From positions 1 to 29,040 of the forward strand of contig JASLDD010000120.1 of assembly GCA_030151725.1 (NCBI GenBank): 29,040 nucleotides of DNA. Reading direction: 5' to 3'. This DNA comes from Solirubrobacteraceae bacterium. GTDB lineage: Bacteria > Actinomycetota > Thermoleophilia > Solirubrobacterales > Solirubrobacteraceae. Both the position numbers and the translations under genes were made by a program. The notes under the pieces are model-generated. The model did not search any database. It saw nothing but the letters and a program-made list of their open reading frames with translations, and was not told the origin of the DNA. Position 1 is the first letter of the stretch, and every line of letters starts with the position of its first letter. Positions 1-7,124 of this stretch are shown piece after piece.

Positions 1-1417
1 GGTTCGTGGGCACTCCTTTGCATGGTTCCGGCATCGTCGGTTGCGGCGGCGGGTCAGCCTGCCCGACGGCTTCCCTGGCTTCTGATTCGGCCTGCAGCTG
101 AATCAGGTATTCAACGGCTCCAAAGCCGTTGTTGGGCGCGGGCGTGGTGGCGTTCTGGCAGCCCCACGTTCCCTCGATTTCTGCCGGGTAGGTCGCGTCG
201 GCGAACGAGTTGCCGCTCAGGCAGTTGTTCGTCGAGGGCGATTTTTTGCTCGAGAAGATGCCTCCCTGGAGGGTCACATCTCCCGCATACGATGCTCCGC
301 TGTAGCCGTTGTTGGAGAACGTGTTGTTGCTGATCCTGTTGCCGGCAATCGCGAAGTAGATCGTCTGTTCGGTCGGCGGGAACGGGTTGGGGTACTCAAA
401 GCCGAGCACTCCGTTGTTGGGATTGTTGGTGATGGTGTTGTTTTCGACCAGATCCGCGTAGTCGCCCGGGAGCTCCACGCCCACGCCCCACGGTGCGGCC
501 GAGGTGGACGGGTTGGCGGGAACGCTCAGGTCACCGTTTTCGGTGACCAGGTTTTCCTTGATGACCGTGCACCGTTCGATTGCCGTGGTGCTGAATTTGG
601 GTGTGGGGTTGCTGGGTTTGTGCGCATGGCACTTCCCATCTTGCGGCGGCGGCCCGTCGCCGGGGTTTTCAGAGTTGGGCACGATGCCCGCCGAGTTGTG
701 GCGGAATGTCGATTTTTCGATGACCAGTTCCCCGCCCGAGTTCGATCCCGAGTAACCCACAGCGTTGTATTCCATCGTGGCATTCGAGATGTGCGCGCGG
801 CATTCCCAACATGCGCCCAAGTAGATGCCTGAGTCGTTGAAGCCAGAGGCGTATATTTCGTTCCATGAGCCCTTGGTCTCGTTGTTGGTGAAAATGCCGT
901 AGCCGCCATCCAGGCCGTCGTCATAGGCGGTCAGGTAGCTGCCATACCAGCCGTGGGCGCCGATCTTTTCCGACTCGGCTCCGCCGTTCCACCAGATCTC
1001 ATTGCCGTTGGGCCCATCGGGTTCGGCGCGGTCGAAGTTGCGGGCCGTGAGGTTTTCGATCCACACGTTGTTGGCCTTGTAGACTTCGATCCCGTTGCTG
1101 CCTCCGGGCAGCGGTTTGTGCTGTCCGTCGAGGATCACCGTGTTGCGATCCATCCCCCTGATGAAGATTCCCGACTGGGCTTTTTCGACTTTCACTTCTT
1201 CGTCGTAGACGCCCGGCTCGATCAGCACCCAGTCACCCGCTTTGGATGCGTCGACGGCGGACTGGATGGTGGTGAAGTAGCTGGTGTTGGACGGGATTTC
1301 CCCGGCCGGCGCCCCGCTCTGGCTAACGATGTTGACGTGAGCCTTCTTCGCCAGGGCGCTCGTCGCCGTGAGCGCGAACACGACGCTCACGAGCGCACCG
1401 ACGAGCGCGTAGCGCAT
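1..1417 (-). CDS. Secreted right-handed parallel beta-helix protein (partial, runs off the left edge)
   Basis: The reverse frame is open from 1417 to the window edge, giving about 472 residues without a stop. I chose ATG 1417 because AAGGGGAG lies 5 bases upstream; in-frame ATGs at 1444 and 1453 lack such a site. Residues 1-23 form a signal peptide with an ALA-KK cleavage site. The mature part has Asn/Gly-rich, regularly spaced strands such as NNTITNN and NRISNNTFSNNG, typical of Pbh1-type parallel beta-helix repeats, and an N-terminal segment of the form TIQSAVDAAKAGDWVLIEPGVY-like repeats seen in pectate-lyase-fold proteins. I see no catalytic signature and cannot assign a substrate. Family knowledge suggests surface polysaccharide binding or cleavage. 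It is separated from csrA by a 214-base spacer and is probably not part of the flagellum. Glu codons are mostly GAA (about 25 of 32 by hand count). Confidence 0.8.
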   Translation of the reverse strand, partial: MRYALVGALVSVVFALTATSALAKKAHVNIVSQSGAPAGEIPSNTSYFTTIQSAVDASKAGDWVLIEPGVYDEEVKVEKAQSGIFIRGMDRNTVILDGQHKPLPGGSNGIEVYKANNVWIENLTARNFDRAEPDGPNGNEIWWNGGAESEKIGAHGWYGSYLTAYDDGLDGGYGIFTNNETKGSWNEIYASGFNDSGIYLGACWECRAHISNATMEYNAVGYSGSNSGGELVIEKSTFRHNSAGIVPNSENPGDGPPPQDGKCHAHKPSNPTPKFSTTAIERCTVIKENLVTENGDLSVPANPSTSAAPWGVGVELPGDYADLVENNTITNNPNNGVLGFEYPNPFPPTEQTIYFAIAGNRISNNTFSNNGYSGASYAGDVTLQGGIFSSKKSPSTNNCLSGNSFADATYPAEIEGTWGCQNATTPAPNNGFGAVEYLIQLQAESEAREAVGQADPPPQPTMPEPCKGVPTN

Positions 1418-1631
1418 CAAGGCTCCCCTTGAATAACTTCGCATGGATGTCATATCCGAGAGTCTCCTCCCTCGATTGGGTGCGGTGGACGACCCTGGAG
1501 AGGTGACCGAGCTCGCTCAGCTGCTTTCTTTCCGTGCAGAGCCCCATCCGCCTCGCCAACGAGGCGTACTGCCGCAAGCCCAGGGTTGATCCCAGGGCCG
1601 CCGGCAGTCTATCCGAGCCTGAGAGAGGAGA
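1418..1631 (-). other. Structured spacer between csrA and the beta-helix gene
   Basis: This 214-base spacer has no convincing gene. On either strand it can fold into two adjacent hairpins. One pairs ACTGCCG (1568-1574) with CGGCAGT (1602-1608) and contains an inner stem GCCC/GGGC (1578-1581 with 1595-1598) that continues as GGG/CCC (1583-1585 with 1591-1593). The second pairs CGCCTCG (1549-1555) with CGAGGCG (1560-1566) over a 4-base loop. No U-run follows in the minus-strand direction, so a classical terminator is not supported. Several GGA triplets occur in the minus-strand RNA. It could be the leader of the beta-helix mRNA, or a processing or termination site after csrA. I could not match it to a known riboswitch class. 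Confidence 0.45.
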
Positions 1632-1904
1632 TCAAGCCCCGGAGCCCGACTCGGTGGCGGGCGGTGGTGGATCCTCGCTTGCCTCCCCCTGAGGGGCCGC
1701 TGGTGGCAGCGCGTCGGGCTCGGCAGCAGCAGCAGCGCGGTTCTCCTCCCTGACCGCCAGCCAGATCTCCTCGCGGTAGATCGGCACACCCGCCGGGGCA
1801 GCGATCCCGAGTCTGACTGTGTGTCCGCTGACTCCCATCACGGTCACGAGAATCTCATCGCCGATGACGACGCGCTCTCCGGGACGACGCGTCAGGATCA
1901 GCAT
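1632..1904 (-). CDS. csrA: CsrA, translational regulator with an extended C-terminus
   Basis: The protein begins MLILTRRPGERVVIGDEI and continues with V.G..VRLGI.AP and VPIYREEI, the canonical CsrA fold in residues 1-52. CsrA dimers bind GGA-containing loops in mRNA leaders and usually block translation. In Firmicutes and many other bacteria the main target is flagellin mRNA, and FliW relieves the repression. The gene follows fliW by 46 bases, so the two are probably co-transcribed. The protein has 90 residues against about 60-75 usually; the extra C-terminal residues are low-complexity Ala/Pro/Glu. No strong Shine-Dalgarno site precedes the start. Two GGA triplets in its short leader (1927-1925 and 1911-1909) could allow autoregulation, which is inference. 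Confidence 0.93.
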   Translation of the reverse strand: MLILTRRPGERVVIGDEILVTVMGVSGHTVRLGIAAPAGVPIYREEIWLAVREENRAAAAAEPDALPPAAPQGEASEDPPPPATESGSGA

Positions 1905-1950
1905 GGCATCCGATTATGAAGCAATCCTCGGCCCCTCGCCCCTGGGGGCG

Positions 1951-2418
1951 CTAGGCGGCGTCGGCCGAGGAGGAGTGCTGGGCGGTCTGCTGCGCGGGCA
2001 TCGTGAACAGCGGCGCCTGCAGTGGCGCCTGTTCGTCGGCGTTGATCACCTGGTAGCCGCGGCCCTCGTATATGACCAGCGGCGCGCGCAGATTGGCCGT
2101 GATGTCGAGCGGGTTGGGCGCGGCGCGCACCGTCACGAAGACCTGCGCGGCGGCCGGATCATCGATCCCGATCAGCTCCTGGTCGTCGGGCGAGAGCAGC
2201 AGCGCGAACGTAGAGAAGAACTGACTTGGCTTCACGACCGGGAGAGCCAGCGCGGGATCGTCGAGTGCGTGCAGCCACAGGAACCCCGTGCCTGGGTTGC
2301 GGTCGATCAGCGCGTAGCGCAGTCCCCCCAGACCGATCAGCCCGAAGGGGAAGTCGATTGCGTCCTCCTCCGGTATCTCGACGTCCCCAAAGCGGACGCT
2401 CTCAAATTTCAGGGACAT
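1951..2418 (-). CDS. fliW: FliW, flagellar assembly factor and CsrA antagonist
   Basis: This 155-residue protein has the FliW pattern: an N-terminal RFGDVEIPEEDAIDFPFGLIGL, a central FLWLHALDDPALALPVV, then LITANLRAP-like DITANLRAPLVI and a C-terminal GYQVI. FliW binds free flagellin or CsrA in the cytoplasm. When flagellin is exported, freed FliW captures CsrA and lifts repression of flagellin translation. The gene lies 22 bases downstream of flgL and 46 bases upstream of csrA, the classical arrangement behind hook-filament junction genes. The tail is a short Gln/Ser/Ala-rich extension. The flagellin gene that the pair should control is not in this window. Confidence 0.95.
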   Translation of the reverse strand: MSLKFESVRFGDVEIPEEDAIDFPFGLIGLGGLRYALIDRNPGTGFLWLHALDDPALALPVVKPSQFFSTFALLLSPDDQELIGIDDPAAAQVFVTVRAAPNPLDITANLRAPLVIYEGRGYQVINADEQAPLQAPLFTMPAQQTAQHSSSADAA

Positions 2419-2440
2419 GGTGCGTCTCTCCTTGGTCGTC

Positions 2441-3355
2441 TCAGTGGAGGAAGTTGAGTAGCGATTCTTGGACGATGCTCGCGCCCGCGCGCAGCGCGGC
2501 GGTGTAGGCGGCCTGCTCGTTGGAGAACGCGATCGACGTTTCGGCGATGTCGGCGTCCTCTGTGTTGGACAGCGTCTTGGTAATCGACAGCTGCAGCGCT
2601 TCGATGCGGCTGGTCGCCATCTGCAGCTGATCGGTCGCGCTGCCGTTGCCCGCCTGCAGCTGGCTCAGCGCTTCGATGTTCGCTTCGAGGCCTTTCAGGT
2701 CGGTGGTGCTGAGCGCTTCCCTGCTTTCGTTCGTGCCTTCCGTCAGGTGCTGGGAGATCGTGCGCAGGACGTCCAGGAGCTTGCCGTCTTCAGCGGCTTT
2801 GCCGTTACCCAAAAGCGATGAGATATCGGTGCTCACAGTCACCGATACCCCCGGTCCGATCGAGCGTGCGATCGCTTCGGTGTTGCCCGCGAAGGTGTCT
2901 GTTTCGCCCTGCTGGTAGGGGGGAGTTGTGGTGTTCGTCCCAGCGAACACATACTGCCCTGCGTACTGCACGTTGGCGTCCTGCTTGATCGTTTCCGTGA
3001 GCTGGGTCACCTCGGTGGCGATGCTGTTGAGGTTGCTCTGGTTGTAGGTGCCGTTGGAGGCCTGGACGGTCAGCTGACGCACCTTCTGCAGCAGTTCGTT
3101 CATGTTCAACATCGCTGTTTCAGATGCCGTGGTCCACGAGATTCCGTCCTGGGCGCTGCTCGCATAGGAGCTCAGACCGTCGAGCTGACTTTGAAGATCG
3201 ATTACCTGGCTGGCCCCATACGGGTTATCCGACGGTTCCAGGATGCTTTTGCCCGAGGACAGTTCGTTGGAGCTGCGCTCCAACGCTCCTAGCGCCGAGT
3301 TGATGTCGTTGACCGTCGAGCCGGTGATCATTGCCGGGGTTATCCGCTGGGTCAT
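2441..3355 (-). CDS. flgL: FlgL (HAP3), hook-filament junction protein
   Basis: The 304-residue protein begins MTQRITPAMITGSTVNDINS and has flagellin-like terminal coiled helices: N-terminal LSSGKSILEPSDNP and C-terminal ADIAETSIAFSNEQAAYTAALRAGASIV ending in a hydrophobic LLNFLH. FlgL is exported through the flagellar type III system and forms the second junction ring between hook and filament. It follows flgK by one base, and fliW follows it, so all belong to one operon. Its length matches the family. Glu codons lean to GAA, unlike the cytosolic genes nearby. Confidence 0.95.
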   Translation of the reverse strand: MTQRITPAMITGSTVNDINSALGALERSSNELSSGKSILEPSDNPYGASQVIDLQSQLDGLSSYASSAQDGISWTTASETAMLNMNELLQKVRQLTVQASNGTYNQSNLNSIATEVTQLTETIKQDANVQYAGQYVFAGTNTTTPPYQQGETDTFAGNTEAIARSIGPGVSVTVSTDISSLLGNGKAAEDGKLLDVLRTISQHLTEGTNESREALSTTDLKGLEANIEALSQLQAGNGSATDQLQMATSRIEALQLSITKTLSNTEDADIAETSIAFSNEQAAYTAALRAGASIVQESLLNFLH

Positions 3356-3356
3356 C

Positions 3357-4670
3357 TCACAGTCCCACCTGTCCGGTGTGCTCGATCAGCGTTTCGAGCA
3401 TCGAGTCCATCGCCGTCAGCGTGCGTGCCGAGGCTTGGTAGCCGCGCTGGAAGGCGATCAGGTTGGTCATTTCTTCATCCAGTGAAACACCCGAGACGCT
3501 CTGGCGCTGGTTGTTGATCGCCGTGGCCGTCGTCTGTGCGTTGGCCTGTTCGTCGCGGGCTGTTCGCACGCTTGCACCAACCTGCTGTACGAGCGCCGCG
3601 TAGTCCTGTTCTGCGGCTCCCCCACGTAGGCCGGCGATCGCATTCGCGACCGCGTTGCCGCCAACGGCCACGCTCGATGATGCTTGGACTTGAGAGGCTG
3701 TGACTGCGACTTTCAGCGTCGCGGCGGTGTTACCGGAGAAGAACGGCGTCGAGGTGTGCAGTGCGTTGACCGTGCTCGCAAGCGTCGCCGCGACGTTGTC
3801 CAGGCTCGCGCTCAGCGAGGTCAGCCCCCCTCCCGGACCCGTGAGCCCGAGCAGCGCGCCCAGCTGTCCGCCCGCGGCGCTCGTGAGCGTCTGGGGCCAG
3901 TTGACCGTCGTGCCTTCGACCAGCGGTTTTGCGGCGTCGCCAAAGCTCACAGTGTCGGTGCCGTTGGTCTGCTGAGTAACCGTCACCTGCGCCAGCGACG
4001 ACAGCTTGTCGAGCAGCAGGTCGCGTTGGTCGAGCATCGCGTTCGGCGGCTGACCCGCTTCTTCGGCCAGCTTGATCTGCCCGTTGAGCTTGGCGATCTG
4101 GTTGGCGTAGCTCTGGACTTCGCCGCTTGCGCCCGTGAGCGATGAGTACTGTTCTTTGGCCTGGCTGGAGATCGTCGAGATCTCGCCGCTCAGCTCGTTG
4201 AGGCTTGTCGTCAGTTGCTGGGCGGCTGACACCACTCCCTGTTTGGCCGCTTCGCTCGTGGGCGAGCTCGCGAGGCTGCTCCAAGCTGTCCAGAAGGCCG
4301 ACAGCTGGCTGGCGATGCCTGTGCTCGAAGGTTCGTTGAACGCGCTCTGTGCCTGTTCCAGCACCTGCGATTCGGTGGTGGCGGAGCTGAGGACGCTGTT
4401 TTGGGTGCGGTATTGAGCGTCGAGATACGCGTTGCGGATACGGACATACGTTTCGACGCTCACTCCCGTGCCGAGCTGGGCGCCTTCGCCTGTTCTGGTC
4501 GACAGCGCCGGAATCGGGATCGGGGGGCTCGGGCGCATGATCACCGACTCGCGCGAGTAGCCTTCGGTGCCGGAGTTGGCGATGTTGTTGCCTGTTATGT
4601 CGAGCGCCTGCTGCTCGGCCAGCAGCCCGCTCAGCGCCGTCTGCAGTCCCTGTAGCGTCGGAATCGACAT
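3357..4670 (-). CDS. flgK: FlgK (HAP1), hook-filament junction protein
   Basis: The 437-residue product starts MSIPTLQGLQTALSGLLAEQQALDITGNNIANSGTEGYSR, the N-terminal axial-protein motif with NNIAN and GYSRE. Its C-terminus, VSLDEEMTNLIAFQRGYQASARTLTAMDSML, is the matching rod/hook-type helix. FlgK forms the first junction zone at the end of the hook. Family members are often 450-650 residues, so the variable outer domains are short here. The gene lies 2 bases after flgN, its likely export chaperone, and 1 base before flgL. No separate promoter is visible, so transcription probably comes from the flgF/flgG region. Confidence 0.95.
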   Translation of the reverse strand: MSIPTLQGLQTALSGLLAEQQALDITGNNIANSGTEGYSRESVIMRPSPPIPIPALSTRTGEGAQLGTGVSVETYVRIRNAYLDAQYRTQNSVLSSATTESQVLEQAQSAFNEPSSTGIASQLSAFWTAWSSLASSPTSEAAKQGVVSAAQQLTTSLNELSGEISTISSQAKEQYSSLTGASGEVQSYANQIAKLNGQIKLAEEAGQPPNAMLDQRDLLLDKLSSLAQVTVTQQTNGTDTVSFGDAAKPLVEGTTVNWPQTLTSAAGGQLGALLGLTGPGGGLTSLSASLDNVAATLASTVNALHTSTPFFSGNTAATLKVAVTASQVQASSSVAVGGNAVANAIAGLRGGAAEQDYAALVQQVGASVRTARDEQANAQTTATAINNQRQSVSGVSLDEEMTNLIAFQRGYQASARTLTAMDSMLETLIEHTGQVGL

Positions 4671-4672
4671 GC

Positions 4673-5215
4673 TCAGGCCTGCAGGTCGAGGACGTGCAGC
4701 GCGCCGTGGGGGCGCGGCCGCGTGATCGACGTGGACGAGCCGCTGGTGTCATAGCCGTTGACGCCGTCCAGGGCCAGCATTCCCATCAGGTGATCGAGGA
4801 ACCCAAGCTCGATCTGCATCAGCGCCCGGTTGCACGAGTGCTCTCGCTGGAGCTCGTGCAGCAGTCCTTTGAGCTCCGCGCTCAGCCCATTGGCAAGCTC
4901 GCCGTCGGAGCTGTCCATCAGCGTCGCCAGCCGGCCGAGCGTCACGCCCTCCGCGGCGACACCCAAGCGCTCGCCGCTTCGCGTCAAAAGGCGTGAGCGA
5001 TCCTCCTCCAAGAGCTGGCGGCGACCCATCTCGCCGCGCAGGATGCCGGCTAGGCGCACCACCGTTTGAACATCCCGTGCCCGGATCGCTGCTCCCTGCT
5101 CGAGCACCACCCCGAGCAGGCTGCGTGCCGAGGCGATCTGTGCACGCAGGTGCGACAGGACCTCGGCCACCAGGTCGCGATCCTCCGTCGGTGCGATCGC
5201 CACGGCCGAGCTCAT
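4673..5215 (-). CDS. flgN: FlgN-family export chaperone for FlgK/FlgL
   Basis: This 180-residue protein is mostly helical. Residues 16-60 form a long helix (EVLSHLRAQIASARSLLGVVLEQGAAIRARDV), and LLHELQREHSCNRALMQIELGFLDHLMGML near the C-terminus is the FlgN-type segment, followed by a variable Gly/Tyr/Ser/Thr-rich tail. FlgN chaperones hold the hook-filament junction subunits FlgK and FlgL before export. The position directly upstream of flgK supports the call. Its ATG overlaps the stop codon of the preceding rod-binding gene (ATGA). Sequence identity in this family is always low, so context carries much of the assignment. Confidence 0.85.
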   Translation of the reverse strand: MSSAVAIAPTEDRDLVAEVLSHLRAQIASARSLLGVVLEQGAAIRARDVQTVVRLAGILRGEMGRRQLLEEDRSRLLTRSGERLGVAAEGVTLGRLATLMDSSDGELANGLSAELKGLLHELQREHSCNRALMQIELGFLDHLMGMLALDGVNGYDTSGSSTSITRPRPHGALHVLDLQA

Positions 5216-5583
5216 GGTGAGGTGCCTCCGCTCGGGGCGAGGTGGGCCGCCGAGGGTTGGGTGCCCTGGAGCTCACCGGTCAGCTGGGCCGCCAGGCCGA
5301 GGCCGCCGGCGTTCATCACACCCGAGGAAAGCGCCTGCGGCAGCATCGAGGAGAGCTCGCTCGAGCCGCCGGATTCCGATTCGCCTTCTTCTGAGGATTC
5401 TCCGCCGAAACCGCTGGTCGCGGCGAGCGACTTCGTCAGCTGTTCCACCAGGACCCGTTCAAAGGCGAGCGCCGTTGCGTAGTCCTGCTGTGTGGCTGAG
5501 GAGCCCTGGCGCACCCACGTCGGCTCGGTGGCCTGGTTGACGGCCGGCAATCCAGCCGAGCCTGTTGGCGGCGCGACGCTCAT
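5212..5583 (-). CDS. flgJ: FlgJ-type rod-binding (rod cap) protein, single domain
   Basis: The 123-residue protein carries the short FlgJ N-terminal pattern: FERVLVEQLTKSLAATSGF around residues 42-60, an acidic Gly/Ser/Glu linker, and a C-terminal ALSSGVMNAGGLGLAAQLTGEL that corresponds to the G-GLA motif. In E. coli FlgJ this domain caps and scaffolds rod assembly and is fused to a peptidoglycan hydrolase. Here the hydrolase domain is absent; a separate lytic transglycosylase gene at 19254-19895 probably supplies that activity. Both ends overlap neighbours by 4 bases (flgG upstream, flgN downstream), indicating translational coupling. Confidence 0.78.
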   Translation of the reverse strand: MSVAPPTGSAGLPAVNQATEPTWVRQGSSATQQDYATALAFERVLVEQLTKSLAATSGFGGESSEEGESESGGSSELSSMLPQALSSGVMNAGGLGLAAQLTGELQGTQPSAAHLAPSGGTSP

Positions 5584-6311
5584 GGGCGTATGAGCTGATT
5601 TGCGATGGACATCATCTGACTCTCCGTCTGGATCGCACTGCTGGTCAGCTGGTAGTTGCGCTGCGTGCTGACCATCGCGGCCATCTCCTTCGCCACGTCC
5701 ACATTCGACTCCTCCAGGGCTCCCTGATGCACCTTGCCGCTAGCCGGGTGCGGGGCGCCGCTGGCTTCGGTGGGTGTCAGCTCGCTCGCGCCTTCGGAGC
5801 GCAGATGGTCCGGGGAGGTGACCGTCACGATCTTGATCTGGCCGAGCTTGCGCGTGCCTGCCGTCACGGTGCCGTCAGGGGCGATCTGCACTTCGCGGGG
5901 AGAGACGCCGGCGGGGAGTTTGATCGGGGGGGAGAGGTGGTTGCCGTCAGCCGTCGTGATCGATCCGCTGGCGTCGATGCTGAAGGCTCCGTTGCGCGTC
6001 AGCGCGAGCTTGCCGTTGGCTTGGGTGATCTGGAAGAAGCCTTCCCCTTCGATCGCCAGGTCGAGTGGCTCGCCCGTTTCCTTGATCGCGCCCTCGCCCA
6101 TGCTGTGGCCGAGGAACTGGGCGCTTGCGCCCGCTCCCGTGCTCGACGTTGTGCCAGCCTGTTCAACCTTGTTGTAGAGGAGATCGCTGAACGCGACGCG
6201 CTCGGACTTGTAGCCCTCGGTCGATACATTGGCGAGGTCGTTGCTGATCGCGTCGAGCTGTTGTTCCTGCGCTGACATGCCTGCTGCGGCGGAATAGAGA
6301 CCTTCGAGCAT
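5580..6311 (-). CDS. flgG: FlgG-type flagellar basal-body rod protein
   Basis: The 243-residue product begins MLEGLYSAAAGMSAQEQQLDAISNDLANVSTEGYK, the rod/hook N-terminal motif (NDLAN...GYK), and has the central EPLDLAIEGEGFF motif of FlgE/F/G proteins. It ends with VDVAKEMAAMVSTQRNYQLTSSAIQTES, the matching C-terminal helix. It should form part of the distal rod. It is somewhat shorter than the usual 260 residues. FlgF and FlgG are hard to tell apart by eye in Gram-positives (compare FlhO/FlhP in Bacillus), so the symbol is provisional. A sigma-28-like promoter lies 85 bases upstream, and flgJ follows with a 4-base overlap. Confidence 0.85.
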   Translation of the reverse strand: MLEGLYSAAAGMSAQEQQLDAISNDLANVSTEGYKSERVAFSDLLYNKVEQAGTTSSTGAGASAQFLGHSMGEGAIKETGEPLDLAIEGEGFFQITQANGKLALTRNGAFSIDASGSITTADGNHLSPPIKLPAGVSPREVQIAPDGTVTAGTRKLGQIKIVTVTSPDHLRSEGASELTPTEASGAPHPASGKVHQGALEESNVDVAKEMAAMVSTQRNYQLTSSAIQTESQMMSIANQLIRP

Positions 6312-6396
6312 CAGCCCGTCCCATGTTCGTAGTCGTCGGCGAGCCGGGCTTTCCGCATGGCGGTCCAGCGAGCGGCTCGATGCTTCGTCACACAGG

Positions 6397-6423
6397 TGAT
6401 CGGCCGCCCGTCAGCGGACTTGA
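6397..6423 (-). promoter_or_regulatory. Sigma-28-like promoter of the flgG operon
   Basis: Read on the minus strand, the site is TCAAGTCC - 11 bases - GCCGATCA. The -10 box is identical to those before flaG, fliS and flgB in this window, and the 11-base gap is the same. It sits in the 123-base spacer between flgF and flgG, so flgG through csrA could be transcribed separately from the sigma factor gene. Confidence 0.7.
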
Positions 6424-6434
6424 GTCGCGGCGGC

Positions 6435-7124
6435 TCAGCTGCCGCTGATCGAGCCGACCTGAGAGGCCGACGCCTGCAATGTCTGGCCGATCCCCTGGAT
6501 CGCCTGCTGACCCGACTGGAAGCTGCGCAGCGAGGTGATCATGTCGATCATCACCTTGGAGGCATCAACGCCCGAGCCCTCGAGCGCCCCCTGGCGGATG
6601 ACCCCTGCGGCTTTGCCGCCGGCGTTGCCCGTGTAGAGGTTTTCGCCCTGCTTGGCGGCGGCTGCCACTTCGAAGATGCCCAGCGCGCTCGCCGGCACGC
6701 TGCCATTGGCGGCGACCTTGATCTGCGCCCCGCTCTGGCTGAGGACCGGGTTGCCGCTCGCGTCGGTCAGAACTCCCGTCGCCGTCTGGGTGAACTGGCC
6801 ATCGCGCGTGTAACGCACGCCCTGGGCGGTTTCGACCGCGAAGAAGCCGCTGCCCTGGATCGCGAAGTCGAGCGGTTCGCCCGTTTCCTGGATCGAGGCG
6901 GGCGTCATGTCCGTGTAGGTCTTGCCCAGTGCCACGCCTTCGTCGAGCGAGCCCGTCGCGCCCCCCGGGGAGCTTGCGATGAGGATTTCGCCAAAGGAGT
7001 GCTGCGGTGTCTCGTCGGCCTTGTAGCCCGGTGTCGAGGCGTTGGCGAGGTCGTTGGAGAGCTGGCCCTGACGAACCTGCTCGGCGACCATCCCCGAGGC
7101 GGCTATTTGCAGACCCAAGTCCAT
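6435..7124 (-). CDS. flgF: FlgF-type flagellar basal-body rod protein
   Basis: The 229-residue protein starts MDLGLQIAASGMVAEQVRQGQLSNDLANASTPGYKADE, the rod-protein motif, and contains GEPLDFAIQGSGFFAVETAQG, typical of FlgF/FlgG. The C-terminus VDASKVMIDMITSLRSFQSGQQAIQ is the paired terminal helix. It is a second, divergent FlgF/FlgG paralogue next to the gene at 5580-6311. Its ATG overlaps the TGA of the sigma factor gene by one base, so the two are coupled. It should be exported and assemble into the rod. Whether it is the proximal FlgF or another rod protein cannot be settled from sequence alone. Confidence 0.82.
   Translation of the reverse strand: MDLGLQIAASGMVAEQVRQGQLSNDLANASTPGYKADETPQHSFGEILIASSPGGATGSLDEGVALGKTYTDMTPASIQETGEPLDFAIQGSGFFAVETAQGVRYTRDGQFTQTATGVLTDASGNPVLSQSGAQIKVAANGSVPASALGIFEVAAAAKQGENLYTGNAGGKAAGVIRQGALEGSGVDASKVMIDMITSLRSFQSGQQAIQGIGQTLQASASQVGSISGS

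Noticed and set aside
953..1432. A 159-residue plus-strand frame opposite the beta-helix gene
   Set aside because: The minus frame has a signal peptide, ribosome binding site and beta-helix repeats; the plus frame has none.
1418..1631. c-di-GMP riboswitch in the leader of the beta-helix gene
   Set aside because: The GGCAAACC and GACGCAAAGCC core sequences of the GEMM class are absent.
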